Source: Salinimonas iocasae (GTDB lineage Bacteria; Pseudomonadota; Gammaproteobacteria; Enterobacterales; Alteromonadaceae). Taken from it: DNA of 64,000 nucleotides. The DNA lies in assembly GCF_006228385.1 (NCBI RefSeq), contig NZ_CP039852.1, forward strand, positions 2,248,001-2,312,000. Direction: 5' to 3'. The notes under the pieces are model-generated. The model did not search any database, was not told where the DNA came from, and saw only the letters and a list, made by a program, of their open reading frames with translations. Made by a program: the position numbers and the translations under genes. Each line of letters starts with the position of its first letter. Positions within the stretch are counted from its first letter, which is position 1. This document shows, piece by piece, positions 9,201-17,327 of this stretch.

Positions 9201-10090
9201 TCACGCTCACCACTTAAAAATATCAGGATATCACCGGGAGGCTCTGCCATCAGCTCATCCACAGCGTGAATGATGGCATCATTCTGGTCGGCATCATCAG
9301 CTGCATCTTCGGGCGCGTGATACCGGATTTCTACCGGATAAGTCCTGCCGCTGACCTCAACGATAGGCGCATCATTAAAGTGACGCGAAAACCGTTCCGG
9401 ATCGATAGTTGCCGATGTAATGATCAGCTTCAGGTCTGGCCGCTTTGGAAGCAACTGGCTAATATAGCCAAGCAGGAAGTCGATGTTGAGGCTACGTTCG
9501 TGGGCCTCGTCAATAATGATAGTGTCGTACTGATTTAAAAACCGGTCCTGCTGCATTTCAGCCAGCAACATCCCGTCAGTCATCAGTTTAACGTAGCTAC
9601 TATCACTAACATTATCGGAAAACCGAATTTTAAAACCGACTTTCTCGCCGATAGGCGTATCCATCTCTTCAGCAATACGGTTAGCCACACTTCTGGCCGC
9701 AAGTCGTCGCGGCTGTGTGTGAGCAATCATGCCATCTACGCCCCGTCCGAGTTCCAGACAGATTTTAGGCAATTGCGTGGTTTTACCCGAGCCGGTCTCG
9801 CCCGCAACAATGACCACCTGATTATCGGCGATGGCCGCTTTGATATCGTCTTTTCTGTCGCTGACAGGCAGAGGAGGATAGTTGATTTCAGGCAGGTTTT
9901 CGGCCCGGAGGGCTCGTCTGTCAACAGAACGCTGTATCGCCTGAGCCAGTTTTTCTATAGCATCAGTATTGGCCTTTCCCCGACTAAGCTGATTCAGACG
10001 GCGACGCAGGCGAAACCGGTCGGCACCCATCGCGTCATTTAACGATGCGCGCATGCTGCTGAAAGTCGAAGAAGTCGGTGCTGAATCCAA
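6206..10090 (-). CDS. hrpA: ATP-dependent RNA helicase HrpA (DEAH box)
   Basis: 1294 residues, close to E. coli HrpA (1300). It is a DEAH-box RNA helicase associated in E. coli with mRNA processing and rescue of stalled ribosomes. Visible elements: Walker A GETGSGKTTQ near residue 97, the DEAH box IIIDEAHERS near 192, the SAT motif (IITSATID), the QRAGRCGR motif VI, the helicase-associated domain, an OB fold and a long C-terminal DUF3418 region. The chosen start is TTG at 10090, because AAAGG lies seven bases upstream; the first ATG is 12 codons downstream without a ribosome site. The gene stands alone behind a 156-base region with an inverted repeat. Confidence 0.96.
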   Translation of the reverse strand: MDSAPTSSTFSSMRASLNDAMGADRFRLRRRLNQLSRGKANTDAIEKLAQAIQRSVDRRALRAENLPEINYPPLPVSDRKDDIKAAIADNQVVIVAGETGSGKTTQLPKICLELGRGVDGMIAHTQPRRLAARSVANRIAEEMDTPIGEKVGFKIRFSDNVSDSSYVKLMTDGMLLAEMQQDRFLNQYDTIIIDEAHERSLNIDFLLGYISQLLPKRPDLKLIITSATIDPERFSRHFNDAPIVEVSGRTYPVEIRYHAPEDAADDADQNDAIIHAVDELMAEPPGDILIFLSGEREIRDAQDALSRQKYRNTEVVPLYARLSAAEQNRIFQPHSGRRIVLATNVAETSLTVPGIKYVIDPGMARISRYSARSKVQRLPIEPVSQASANQRAGRCGRVSEGICIRLYSEEDYLGRPEFTDPEILRTNLASVILQMLALGLGEISRFPFVQPPDNRNINDGFRLLEEIEAIARDKGKITLTQTGRQIARLPIDPRYARMVIEANKTNALREVMVIAAGLSIQDPRERPSDKRQQADEAHSEFADKESDFISLLNTWNAFREQQNALTNNQLRKWCKSHFINYLRMREWQDIVSQLKKSLAELNLGLSNQDADYQAVHQAICAGLLSHLGTKDKDKEYLGSRNTRFMIFPGSGLSKRQPKWVMAAELVETSRLFARVNARIDPAWVESLASHLTQSSYAEPHWSKKRGAVIAYEKVTLFGLPIVAKRPVVYSQIDPALCQELFIREALVNGDTRLNYAFLQDNQALLAQADELEQKTRRRDLIVEEETLVAFYANRLPQDVNNEAAFKKWYKHNQTVALTFTEEDVYREQPDAAKNGYPDVWKQGNITLPLSYHFEPNAEDDGVTVNIPLPVLNQVSDIGFDWQVPGLRHDRVVALIKSLPKRLRKNFVPAPNFAQACLADISPQDKNGRPVGLLEALSAKLRKMTGVEVLPDDWNLPQVDTHLTMHFAVVSEKGQVIAQGDNLESLKQQCQGKVQKTFEKAATPELERKGLQSWDFDNLPDTFVQKVGGFEVQAYPALVRQGAKADIVLVDDEDRARELHEDGVNALLRAAIPSPVGHLEKTLPNKAKLGLYFNPFGQIKALVDDCIFAGIDSLRATFEQEHNTVIRTQRVFEQCADWVRGEINDKVVEIAQHVETGLTLAHQCQKQMKGNIPLTMVGAMGDIRQHLGSLVYPGFVTDIGAARLADWNRYIKALVRRLEKLPIDPTKDRQAQLTIEKVTAEYEQTCKKYPSGKAPETLREGRWMIEELRVSLFAQQLGTAYPISAKRIQNFLADF

Positions 10091-10172
10091 TGAAATACCT
10101 TTACGCTTAATCAGTAAAGCGCAGGATCCTAGGCAAAATGTACCGTCATTTCCAGTATTAACGTATTAATAC

Positions 10173-10220
10173 ACTGAAATTCGCGACATTCAACGCGTAG
10201 TGCCTGTTACGAATTTCAGT
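10173..10220. repeat. 11-base perfect inverted repeat upstream of hrpA
   Basis: ACTGAAATTCG at 10173-10183 and its exact reverse complement CGAATTTCAGT at 10210-10220 are separated by 26 bases. They lie between the CBS protein stop and the hrpA start. The pair could form a long-loop hairpin in the transcript leaving the CBS gene, or be two half-sites for a DNA-binding protein. A second small dyad, TATTAA/TTAATA, lies just upstream of it. Confidence 0.6.
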
Positions 10221-10246
10221 TAATGACTGCCTGCATTCCGGCCAGG

Positions 10247-10666
10247 CTAACTGGCAACCTGATACCCGGAGCGTAGTTGTTTATCAATGGCTTTCAATAT
10301 AGCAGAGCGATTAATACTGCCCACCAGCACACCATCATCATCTACAACCGGGTAAATCCGCGGTTTGTCCTTAAGCAGTAACTCTGCAAGCTCAATGACC
10401 GACATATAAGGCTTTACACTTAAAGCGGGACTTTGCATGATATCGCTAACACGACACACCTGCTCACGGTAATAGCAGGATTCAATCATTTTTCGAATAC
10501 AATCCTGCTCGGATAAAAAGCCGGTGAGCCGCCCTCGCTCATCAACCACTGCTCCGCCTGACTGTCCGCTTTGCAGCAAACACTCAACGGCCTCTGCAAC
10601 CGGCATATCTTTGGTTAGTTTTACCGGATGATGGTTCATGTAATCACATACCTGCAACGATTCCAT
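10247..10666 (-). CDS. Tandem CBS-domain protein
   Basis: 139 residues made of two CBS motifs (about residues 8-62 and 72-130), a pair that usually forms one Bateman module binding adenine nucleotides. No catalytic or membrane domain is attached, so it is a stand-alone sensor or regulator of unknown partner. Typical CBS segments are visible: AVVDERGRLTGFLSEQD in the first and YPVVDDDGVLVGSINR in the second. The ATG at 10666 has a near-perfect ribosome site (CAGGAGG, six bases away), so the upstream in-frame ATG at 10687 is unlikely. Confidence 0.9.
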   Translation of the reverse strand: MESLQVCDYMNHHPVKLTKDMPVAEAVECLLQSGQSGGAVVDERGRLTGFLSEQDCIRKMIESCYYREQVCRVSDIMQSPALSVKPYMSVIELAELLLKDKPRIYPVVDDDGVLVGSINRSAILKAIDKQLRSGYQVAS

Positions 10667-10809
10667 AGTGCCTCCTGGAGTAGTCATTTGCTGACTACTA
10701 TTGGTTTTCAGGCTTAATTATTATCGGCTGTTGTATTGAGACAATAGCGTTACTTTAAGCCTAGTTGTGCGCAGCAAAATGAGCGAGTTTTTTAACGGAA
10801 TATTTGCAC

Positions 10810-11841
10810 TTATTCAGACGCTACTGACGATGTTTCCAGCATATCTTTATAAATACCAATATTGAGCGTTCCATCTGCATCAATACTGGCGCGGTACATA
10901 CCCGCTGTATTGAACGGCATGGCAATATGACCCTGTCGATCAATTGCGATTACGCCACCAGTTCCGCCCGCTTCCTTCAATACATCATTAATTACTGTAT
11001 CCGCCGCCCGCGTAACACTGACGCCGTGGTACCTTACCCGTGCGCATATATCTGCAGCCACGTTGTAGCGAATGAAAAATTCACCGTGTCCGGTAGCAGA
11101 AACGCCACAGCTGTCATTGTCAGCGAATGTACCGGCACCAATGACCGGGGAGTCGCCTATGCGCCCGTAACGTTTTGCTGTCATGCCGCCGGTTGAGGTG
11201 CCGGCAACTATATTGCCCTTGCTATCCATTACCACGACACCCACAGTGCCCATCTTTTCAGCGCCTTTCTGCCCGCCGGACTTTTTACCGGCCGCTTTCA
11301 TACGTACTTTGGCTTTTTTCAACGCCTCCAGACGGTGCGAAGTATCAAAATAGCTGTTTTCAACCATTTCCAGGCCCTGCTCCTGTGCAAAGGTCTCTGC
11401 GCCCTGGCCTGACAGCATCACATGTTCGGACTTGTTCATGACTGCCTGAGCAGCGGCAATCGGGCTTTTAATAGTTTTGACACCGGCAACCGCCCCCGCC
11501 TTTCTGGTCGCGCCATGCATAATGGACGCATCGAGTTCGTGTTCCTCGTCATAGGTATATACCGCGCCCACACCAGCGTTAAAAAGTGGTGAGGCCTCCA
11601 GAGTTTGTATGGTAGACACCACAACTTCCTCACCCGACTTGCCGGCTTTTAAAGCTGCATGGCCTGAAGTGATTGCCTCTTTAAGCTTTGCCACGTATTG
11701 CGCTTCTTTTTCAGCGGTCATGTCTTTTTTAAGTATCGTTCCGGCTCCTCCGTGCACCACGATGGCAACGTCAGCAAATGCAGACGCAGTAATAGTGCAA
11801 AGTGCCAGAGTAAGCCCTAGCCGGCGTAACGGTTTTAGCAT
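10810..11841 (-). CDS. Periplasmic isoaspartyl peptidase / L-asparaginase (Ntn hydrolase)
   Basis: 343 residues. It belongs to the plant-type asparaginase family T2 (E. coli IaaA), which hydrolyses isoaspartyl dipeptides and asparagine after autocleavage into two subunits. Residues 1-22 form a signal peptide ending near ASAFA, so the enzyme is probably periplasmic. The autocleavage site is G198-T199 (EKMGTVGVV), and the new N-terminal threonine is the nucleophile. The substrate loop segments RYGRIGDSP and SATGHGEFF are conserved. The ATG at 11841 is set by AGGAG six bases upstream; the longer frame to 11913 lacks one. It is divergent from sbcB across a 222-base region. Confidence 0.93.
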   Translation of the reverse strand: MLKPLRRLGLTLALCTITASAFADVAIVVHGGAGTILKKDMTAEKEAQYVAKLKEAITSGHAALKAGKSGEEVVVSTIQTLEASPLFNAGVGAVYTYDEEHELDASIMHGATRKAGAVAGVKTIKSPIAAAQAVMNKSEHVMLSGQGAETFAQEQGLEMVENSYFDTSHRLEALKKAKVRMKAAGKKSGGQKGAEKMGTVGVVVMDSKGNIVAGTSTGGMTAKRYGRIGDSPVIGAGTFADNDSCGVSATGHGEFFIRYNVAADICARVRYHGVSVTRAADTVINDVLKEAGGTGGVIAIDRQGHIAMPFNTAGMYRASIDADGTLNIGIYKDMLETSSVASE

Positions 11842-12063
11842 GTGTTTCTCCTGTACTACTGTTTTATTACTTATCAGACTTCTTTTTTGTTTATTATTTG
11901 ACCATAACTGCATGACCTATAAGAATTGGTCATCGCAGGAGATTTTGAAAGCGATAACCGTGCCATATCAAAACCTTCCGGCTATTCATCATCTTACAGG
12001 TTGAGGACCTCACACCACGCGGTGTACACTGCCGCCATCATTTTTAAGCTGCCAGCCGACGCT

Positions 12064-13494
12064 ATGACTACAGACGCCACTTTCCTATGGCATGATTATG
12101 AAACTTTTGGCACCAGTGCAAAAAAAGATTTGCCCTGTCAGTTTGCCGCAATCAGAACCGATATGGATCTGAATATCGTTGGTAAGCCTATCAATATAAT
12201 GAGTCAGATTGCCAACGATTATCTGCCCCAGCCCGGCGCATGTCTGGTTACCGGTATAACACCTCAGCAAACACTACGCGATGGCATGCCTGAAGCACAG
12301 TTTGCATTACGTATTGCCCAATACATGAGCCAGCCTAATACCTGTGTTGCCGGTTATAACAGCATCCGCTTTGACGATGAGGTATCCAGGCACCTTTTCT
12401 ATCGTAACTTTATCGATCCCTACGCCAGAGAGTGGCGAAACGGTAATAGCCGCTGGGACATTATTGATTTGGCTCGCGCTTGTTTTGCGCTTCGCCCCGA
12501 AGGGATCAACTGGCCCGAACGCGATGATGGTACACCTGTCTTTAAACTGGAAGCATTAACCGCTGCGAACGGTTTGGAACACGGCCACGCGCATGATGCT
12601 TTAAGCGATGTATACGCGACGATTGCGCTTGCAAAGCTGATTAAAGACAAGCAGCCCAGGCTGTTTGAATATGCCCTGACGTTGCGTAACAAGCATAATG
12701 TGATGGCCCAGCTCGATTTGTCTAAGCCCTCTGTTGTCTTACATATTTCTTCACGATTCTCGGCCGGCCAAGGCTGTGCATCGTGGGTCATGCCGATTGC
12801 AATGCATCCGACTAACGCTAACGCCGTAATCGCTGTCGATCTTGCGAAAAATGCTGACGCCATAATTGGTGCCACAGCGCAGGAAATTGAGCAACGCCTT
12901 TACGCCAGACGCGATGAGATTGACCCCGAGCTCAGACCAGCCCTGAAACTGGTTCATATTAATCGCTCACCGTTTATAACAACAGCAAAAGCCATGACGC
13001 AGGAAAACGCCGAAAGACTGGGGCTGGATCGTGAGTATTGTCTTGAGAATTTCAAAAGACTGTCTGCTGTCAGTGATTTAGCGCAAAAACTTACTCAGGT
13101 ATATAGCACGCCACCTGACACAGACCAGGAAGATGCGGATCATGCCCTGTACAGCGGAGGCTTCCTCAATGATGAAGAGCGCCGCTGGTGTAATGAGGTA
13201 ATCAGCCGTGATCCGGAACAGCTTTCAGCGATGTCGGAACTAACTCAGAACAATAAGCTCAAAACGATGCTTTTTCGATACCGGGCGCGAAACTACCCTC
13301 ATACTCTCACTGAAAGCGAGTTGCAGCGTTGGCAGCACCATCGCACCGCACGACTAACCGAGCCCGGCAGTGGCGCGCCGATTACTCTGGAACCTTACCT
13401 GATGGAGCTTGAGCAGCTGGCCGGTGAGCATAAAGATGATGCCAATAAACAGGCAATTCTACGTGCTTTGTTTCAGTATGCTGAAAACCTTTGA
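12064..13494 (+). CDS. sbcB: Exodeoxyribonuclease I (3'-5' ssDNA exonuclease)
   Basis: 476 residues against 475 in E. coli. It degrades single-stranded DNA 3' to 5' in recombination and mismatch repair. It has the DEDDh exonuclease core: D11 and E13 (WHDYETFG), the NSIRFDDE segment and the HGHAHDALSDVYAT segment. The SH3-like and C-terminal helical domains follow. An ORF extends upstream to 11926, but the 46 extra residues have no counterpart in the family, so the ATG at 12064 is used. Confidence 0.96.
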   Translation: MTTDATFLWHDYETFGTSAKKDLPCQFAAIRTDMDLNIVGKPINIMSQIANDYLPQPGACLVTGITPQQTLRDGMPEAQFALRIAQYMSQPNTCVAGYNSIRFDDEVSRHLFYRNFIDPYAREWRNGNSRWDIIDLARACFALRPEGINWPERDDGTPVFKLEALTAANGLEHGHAHDALSDVYATIALAKLIKDKQPRLFEYALTLRNKHNVMAQLDLSKPSVVLHISSRFSAGQGCASWVMPIAMHPTNANAVIAVDLAKNADAIIGATAQEIEQRLYARRDEIDPELRPALKLVHINRSPFITTAKAMTQENAERLGLDREYCLENFKRLSAVSDLAQKLTQVYSTPPDTDQEDADHALYSGGFLNDEERRWCNEVISRDPEQLSAMSELTQNNKLKTMLFRYRARNYPHTLTESELQRWQHHRTARLTEPGSGAPITLEPYLMELEQLAGEHKDDANKQAILRALFQYAENL

Positions 13495-13593
13495 CCTGCA
13501 ACTGATATCCGCTATAGAGTATCGGTAAAGAAAAAGCGGGATATGCCGTTAACCTGGTTGAATATGGAAAATGAAGGTAGGCTGGAAGTAGTA

Positions 13594-15249
13594 ATGAAAG
13601 GTGTCTCCGTTACTCTCGATAATTCAAAGAATTATGTCGATATTACCCTGGACCCGGCCTCTTTTGAGCGGGAGATCGACAGCAAAAGTTTGTGGAATGA
13701 GCTTCACGAAGGGCAGTTCAAAAGTCTTTATATCTCCCAAAGTGCGTTGAAAAACGCGTGTGATAAAGCCAACCATTATTTTAAGACAAATGACAATACA
13801 CCCGTACAGGAGCGTATTGGCGAGCGTCGTAATACCGAAGTAGAATTTAAAATCAGCAGTGATGGGCTGACAGCAACCATGGTTCTAACAGCGCCATATG
13901 GTGGCCGCCTGCCGACCGCAGACATTTTGTGTAATATGGCTGCCAGTGCAGGTATTGTCCGGGGATTAAGTCGCAAGCGAATCGAATCACTTTTAGTATC
14001 GCTGAATAAGTCAGCGCCGGGCGCTGTCATCGAAGACGAGGTAGCCAGAGGCCTGCCAGCAAGAGATGGCCGCAACAGCCGCTTTATCCCCCTGGTTCCC
14101 AATGCCCTTGAACGGGTACTGCGCCCCCAGACAGACGATAACGATCGGGTTGATATGCGAAACCTGGGTGAAGTTATCTGCGTAAAAATCCATACCCCCG
14201 TACTACGTCGTGAATCCCCTACCCCTGGTCGCGATGGTTATGATGTCAAAGGTAATACGCTGCCAGCGGTAAAAGGCAAATTGCTGGAATTTAAGATGGG
14301 CAATGGCACTGTTGTCAGTGACAGTGATCCCAACCAGCTTAATGCGGCAATATCTGGCATGCCGAAATATCGCGATCAGGTCATGAACATTGATGACACC
14401 TTTATTTGCAGTGGTGTTAACGTGGGTTCTGGACACGTTAATTACGAAGGTGCTGTGCTGGTAAACGGCGATGTCACTGAAAAAATGCAGATTAAAGCCG
14501 CCGGTGATGTAACAATAAATGGTTTTGTTGAGTCAGCCCGCATTGAGGCTGGCGGCGATATCATTATCACTGAAGGTGCCATGGGTAAAATGAGTGATGA
14601 TGATGGTGGCTTTTCGTGTCAGCTAGTTGCGGCGGGCAGTATCCACGTTCAGCACGGACAGGGTATTGATATCCAGTGCACCGGAGACATAACCGTTGGC
14701 CGTCAGCTTGCCTATAGCCGCCTGCAATGTGGAGGTTCGGTAACCGTTGGTCAGGTAGGCAATCCTCAGGGCAATCTGTTTGCCTGTGAAATTGTCAGTC
14801 AGGGCAAAATTACTGCCGGCACAATTGGTGCCGTATCAGGCTCCACCCTGAAGATAGATTTCAGTCCGGGTTTTAGCAAGCTTCTGGAACGCAAAGACAC
14901 GCTGGATGAATTGCTCAGGCAATTACGGGAAAATAATTCGCGGCATAAAGAAAAACTCGACCTGATTAAAACGCGTCTGTTGCCAGCCGAAATTAAGGTT
15001 AAAGTTGATGACGCTGTTGAGTTACTTAAAAATGAAACGTCTATGCTTAACTGGCTGGAGCTGAAGGCGCTGGAAATGCGTCAGCAAAAGGACGACTATC
15101 AGGCTGCAATTGGTGTTGTGGCAAACAAGCGACTTTATAACGGGGTTACCCTGAAGCTAAACAATCGCAACTGGCGCTCAGAGCGTGAATATGACAGGTG
15201 TAAAGTCACTTACGAAAATCACCAGTGGCATTATCATCCTCAGGTTTAG
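13594..15249 (+). CDS. FapA/DUF342 polymer-forming-like protein
   Basis: About 551 residues of the DUF342 (flagellar assembly protein A) family. A poorly conserved N-terminal domain is followed by a right-handed beta-helix region with repeated Gly-Asp/Val patterns (about residues 260-430; for example VNGDVTEKMQIKAAGDV), and then a coiled-coil C-terminus (about 440-520). In Vibrio, FapA relatives influence flagellar placement and signalling, but here no flagellar gene is near, so function is open. Starts at 13543, 13564 and 13594 are in frame; the last has GGAAG five bases upstream and is preferred. The last 44 bases overlap the convergent desaturase gene. Confidence 0.85.
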   Translation: MKGVSVTLDNSKNYVDITLDPASFEREIDSKSLWNELHEGQFKSLYISQSALKNACDKANHYFKTNDNTPVQERIGERRNTEVEFKISSDGLTATMVLTAPYGGRLPTADILCNMAASAGIVRGLSRKRIESLLVSLNKSAPGAVIEDEVARGLPARDGRNSRFIPLVPNALERVLRPQTDDNDRVDMRNLGEVICVKIHTPVLRRESPTPGRDGYDVKGNTLPAVKGKLLEFKMGNGTVVSDSDPNQLNAAISGMPKYRDQVMNIDDTFICSGVNVGSGHVNYEGAVLVNGDVTEKMQIKAAGDVTINGFVESARIEAGGDIIITEGAMGKMSDDDGGFSCQLVAAGSIHVQHGQGIDIQCTGDITVGRQLAYSRLQCGGSVTVGQVGNPQGNLFACEIVSQGKITAGTIGAVSGSTLKIDFSPGFSKLLERKDTLDELLRQLRENNSRHKEKLDLIKTRLLPAEIKVKVDDAVELLKNETSMLNWLELKALEMRQQKDDYQAAIGVVANKRLYNGVTLKLNNRNWRSEREYDRCKVTYENHQWHYHPQV

Positions 15250-16051
15250 GATTTACCGCAGTCGGTGAGTCCAGTGGCAATGTGAGTAATCGCAACACAG
15301 AATTGTTCTTTTTAGTGGGTGGATACGCTTTCTGCCCCACTTCCAGCTTCTCATCAGACTGAGCTGCCCGGCTTTTAAAGCTTTTAAAAAGTCTGTCCCA
15401 CCATGAAACACTGAAGCCAAAGTTAGTGTCGGTTTCACTCTTATATTGACTATGGTGTATACGGTGTAGTCGCTGCGTAATGATGAAACATCCTAAAACA
15501 TCATCAATGTGTTGCGGCAGACGAATATTCGTGTGGTTAAACAGAGAAAATCCGTTCAGTGCAATTTCAAAGATAACCACAGCAACCGCCGGCGCACCGG
15601 CAATGAAAATCGCCAGCGCTTTCACCAACAGGCTGATTGCAATTTCAGCTGGATGAAATCGCAATCCGGTAGTGACATCAATATGGCTGTCTGCGTGATG
15701 CATTTTATGTATTCGCCATAACCAGGGGATGCGATGAAAAAGGCGATGCTGCCAATAGATGAAAAGATCCAGCCAAAGCACGCTCAATACGATTTCCAGC
15801 CAGAGTGGCCAGCTCACATAATGAAATAAGCCCCAACCGCGCTCTTCTGCCATCAGCGCCACACCGAGCAACGTGGCCGGTAGCAGGACCCTCGCTGTCA
15901 GTGCTCCCAATACAACCATTAATAGATTCGGGCGCCACCTCAACCAACGCGATAACGGCGACTTGCGTGCGGGCCAGAAGATCTCTAGCGCCGCCATAAT
16001 TGCGAATATGGCAATAAAACCTGTCAGTCGAAGCCAGCTGGCATCATCCAC
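15206..16051 (-). CDS. Sterol desaturase / fatty acid hydroxylase family membrane protein
   Basis: 281 residues with four to five hydrophobic segments and the histidine clusters of the non-heme di-iron hydroxylase family: HRLFH, HKMHH and HRIHH. It probably oxidises a lipid or other hydrophobic substrate in the inner membrane; despite the family name there is no reason to assume a sterol. It is the last gene of the eight-gene operon that starts at 25603. Its GTG start overlaps the preceding gene by eight bases, so translation is probably coupled. Its 3' end runs 44 bases into the opposite-strand FapA gene. Confidence 0.88.
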   Translation of the reverse strand: MDDASWLRLTGFIAIFAIMAALEIFWPARKSPLSRWLRWRPNLLMVVLGALTARVLLPATLLGVALMAEERGWGLFHYVSWPLWLEIVLSVLWLDLFIYWQHRLFHRIPWLWRIHKMHHADSHIDVTTGLRFHPAEIAISLLVKALAIFIAGAPAVAVVIFEIALNGFSLFNHTNIRLPQHIDDVLGCFIITQRLHRIHHSQYKSETDTNFGFSVSWWDRLFKSFKSRAAQSDEKLEVGQKAYPPTKKNNSVLRLLTLPLDSPTAVNPKPEDDNATGDFRK

Positions 16052-16670
16052 CTTTACCTACCCGCCGGAGCGTTTTGTAGCCCCCGGCAATTCTTGTAAA
16101 AACGGTAATAAAGCAAGCACAGGCAAAAATATAGGCCAAAACAGTAAAGGCCTGCGGCCAGATACATACCGCGATAAGAAACAAAATTGTCTCAGAGCCT
16201 TCCGTTAAGCCCTGCATGTAATAGAAACTTTTGTGCGCAAACTGTGGCCGCTCGATTTGATATTTTTCAGCCGCTGTTGCAAAGGCAAGAAAACTGCTGC
16301 CCGTACCAATAAAAGCACAAAGCAGCAATAATGCCGGTACTCCCCATTCTGCAGGGTTGGCCAGACCAAACCCCAGGGGGACCGCCGCATAAAATAAAAA
16401 ATCCAGACAGATATCGAGATAGCCACCGGCCGATGAACCGCTGCCGGTGTGTCGGGCAATCTCGCCATCAATGCCATCACAGATACGGTTAATCACAATG
16501 CATAGCAAGGCAATATTGAATTGACCGCCAATGATCGCAGGTACCGCGCACACGCCGATTATAAACCCTGCCACAGTAACCTGGTCTGCACTGATACCAC
16601 ATCGGCTCAAAAGCGATACAACTGGCCGTAATAACGGTTTTACCATTGGGGTTAGGTGTGCATCTAACAT
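16044..16670 (-). CDS. ynjF: CDP-alcohol phosphatidyltransferase family protein (YnjF-like)
   Basis: 208 residues, about six membrane segments. The full catalytic signature DG(x)2AR(x)8G(x)3D(x)3D is present in the segment beginning DGEIAR and ending DICLD. Enzymes of this family transfer a phospho-alcohol from a CDP-activated donor, usually to make phospholipid head groups; donor and acceptor cannot be read from sequence. In E. coli ynjF lies in the ynjABCDEF cluster beside an ABC importer of the same type, and that order is conserved here. It overlaps the ATPase gene by seven bases. The symbol rests on context plus family. Confidence 0.85.
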   Translation of the reverse strand: MLDAHLTPMVKPLLRPVVSLLSRCGISADQVTVAGFIIGVCAVPAIIGGQFNIALLCIVINRICDGIDGEIARHTGSGSSAGGYLDICLDFLFYAAVPLGFGLANPAEWGVPALLLLCAFIGTGSSFLAFATAAEKYQIERPQFAHKSFYYMQGLTEGSETILFLIAVCIWPQAFTVLAYIFACACFITVFTRIAGGYKTLRRVGKGG

Positions 16671-17326
16671 TGTTGGTCTTTTTCCTTTTCGCTATGTGCC
16701 ACGGTGATAACCCTGCCTTGCGCATCATGCGCATCCGCTTTGTCATGGGTAACCATAATACAGGGTACGCCCTGATGCCGGATAGTATCGAACACCCATC
16801 GGCGCGTCTGTTGACGTGTCTGCATATCCAGCTTACTGAAGGGTTCGTCCAGCAATACCGCACGAGGTGATGAGGCCAGAGTGCGCAAAAGTGCAACCCT
16901 GGCTTGCTGACCGCCTGAGAGCGCCTGTACCGCCTTCTGTCCATATCCTTTTAGTCCAACCTCATCAAGGAGTGCATTGGTCCGGCTCAGTTTGGATGAT
17001 TCGTTTTTTGACATACCAAACATAATATTCTGCACCACATTCATGTGCTCAAAAAGAAGTGGATCCTGAAAGAGAATGCCTAGCTGACGTTTGTGGGCGG
17101 GCAAACTGGTTAATTCCGCGCCGTCATAGTACACAGCGCCGCTGTAGGTAAATGCCTCGGGTAACACACCGGCTATAGCTGCCAGCAATAACGATTTGCC
17201 TATACCGGATGGTCCCATTATGGTTGTGATGGTGCCTGGCGCTACCTCAGTGTCAACACTGATTAGTGATTGTTTTCCTTTTCTGACGCAAAGTGCATCC
17301 AGTGTAAGAGTCTTATTTTTCATCAT
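16664..17326 (-). CDS. ynjD: ABC transporter ATP-binding protein (YnjD-like)
   Basis: About 220 residues (E. coli YnjD 217). It energises the permease encoded just upstream. Walker A is GPSGIGKS, the ABC signature is LSGGQQARVAL, Walker B is AVLLDEPFSKLD, and the H-loop is IMVTHDKAD. The ATG at 17326 is one base after the permease stop and gives a normal ATPase N-terminus. The longer frame to 17392 lies inside the permease gene and is rejected. Q-loop and D-loop residues are intact, so it should be active. Confidence 0.92.
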   Translation of the reverse strand: MMKNKTLTLDALCVRKGKQSLISVDTEVAPGTITTIMGPSGIGKSLLLAAIAGVLPEAFTYSGAVYYDGAELTSLPAHKRQLGILFQDPLLFEHMNVVQNIMFGMSKNESSKLSRTNALLDEVGLKGYGQKAVQALSGGQQARVALLRTLASSPRAVLLDEPFSKLDMQTRQQTRRWVFDTIRHQGVPCIMVTHDKADAHDAQGRVITVAHSEKEKDQQC

Positions 17327-17327
17327 A

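Noticed and set aside
12420..12875. 151-codon open frame antisense to sbcB
   Set aside because: It lies fully within the conserved exonuclease gene and lacks a ribosome site.
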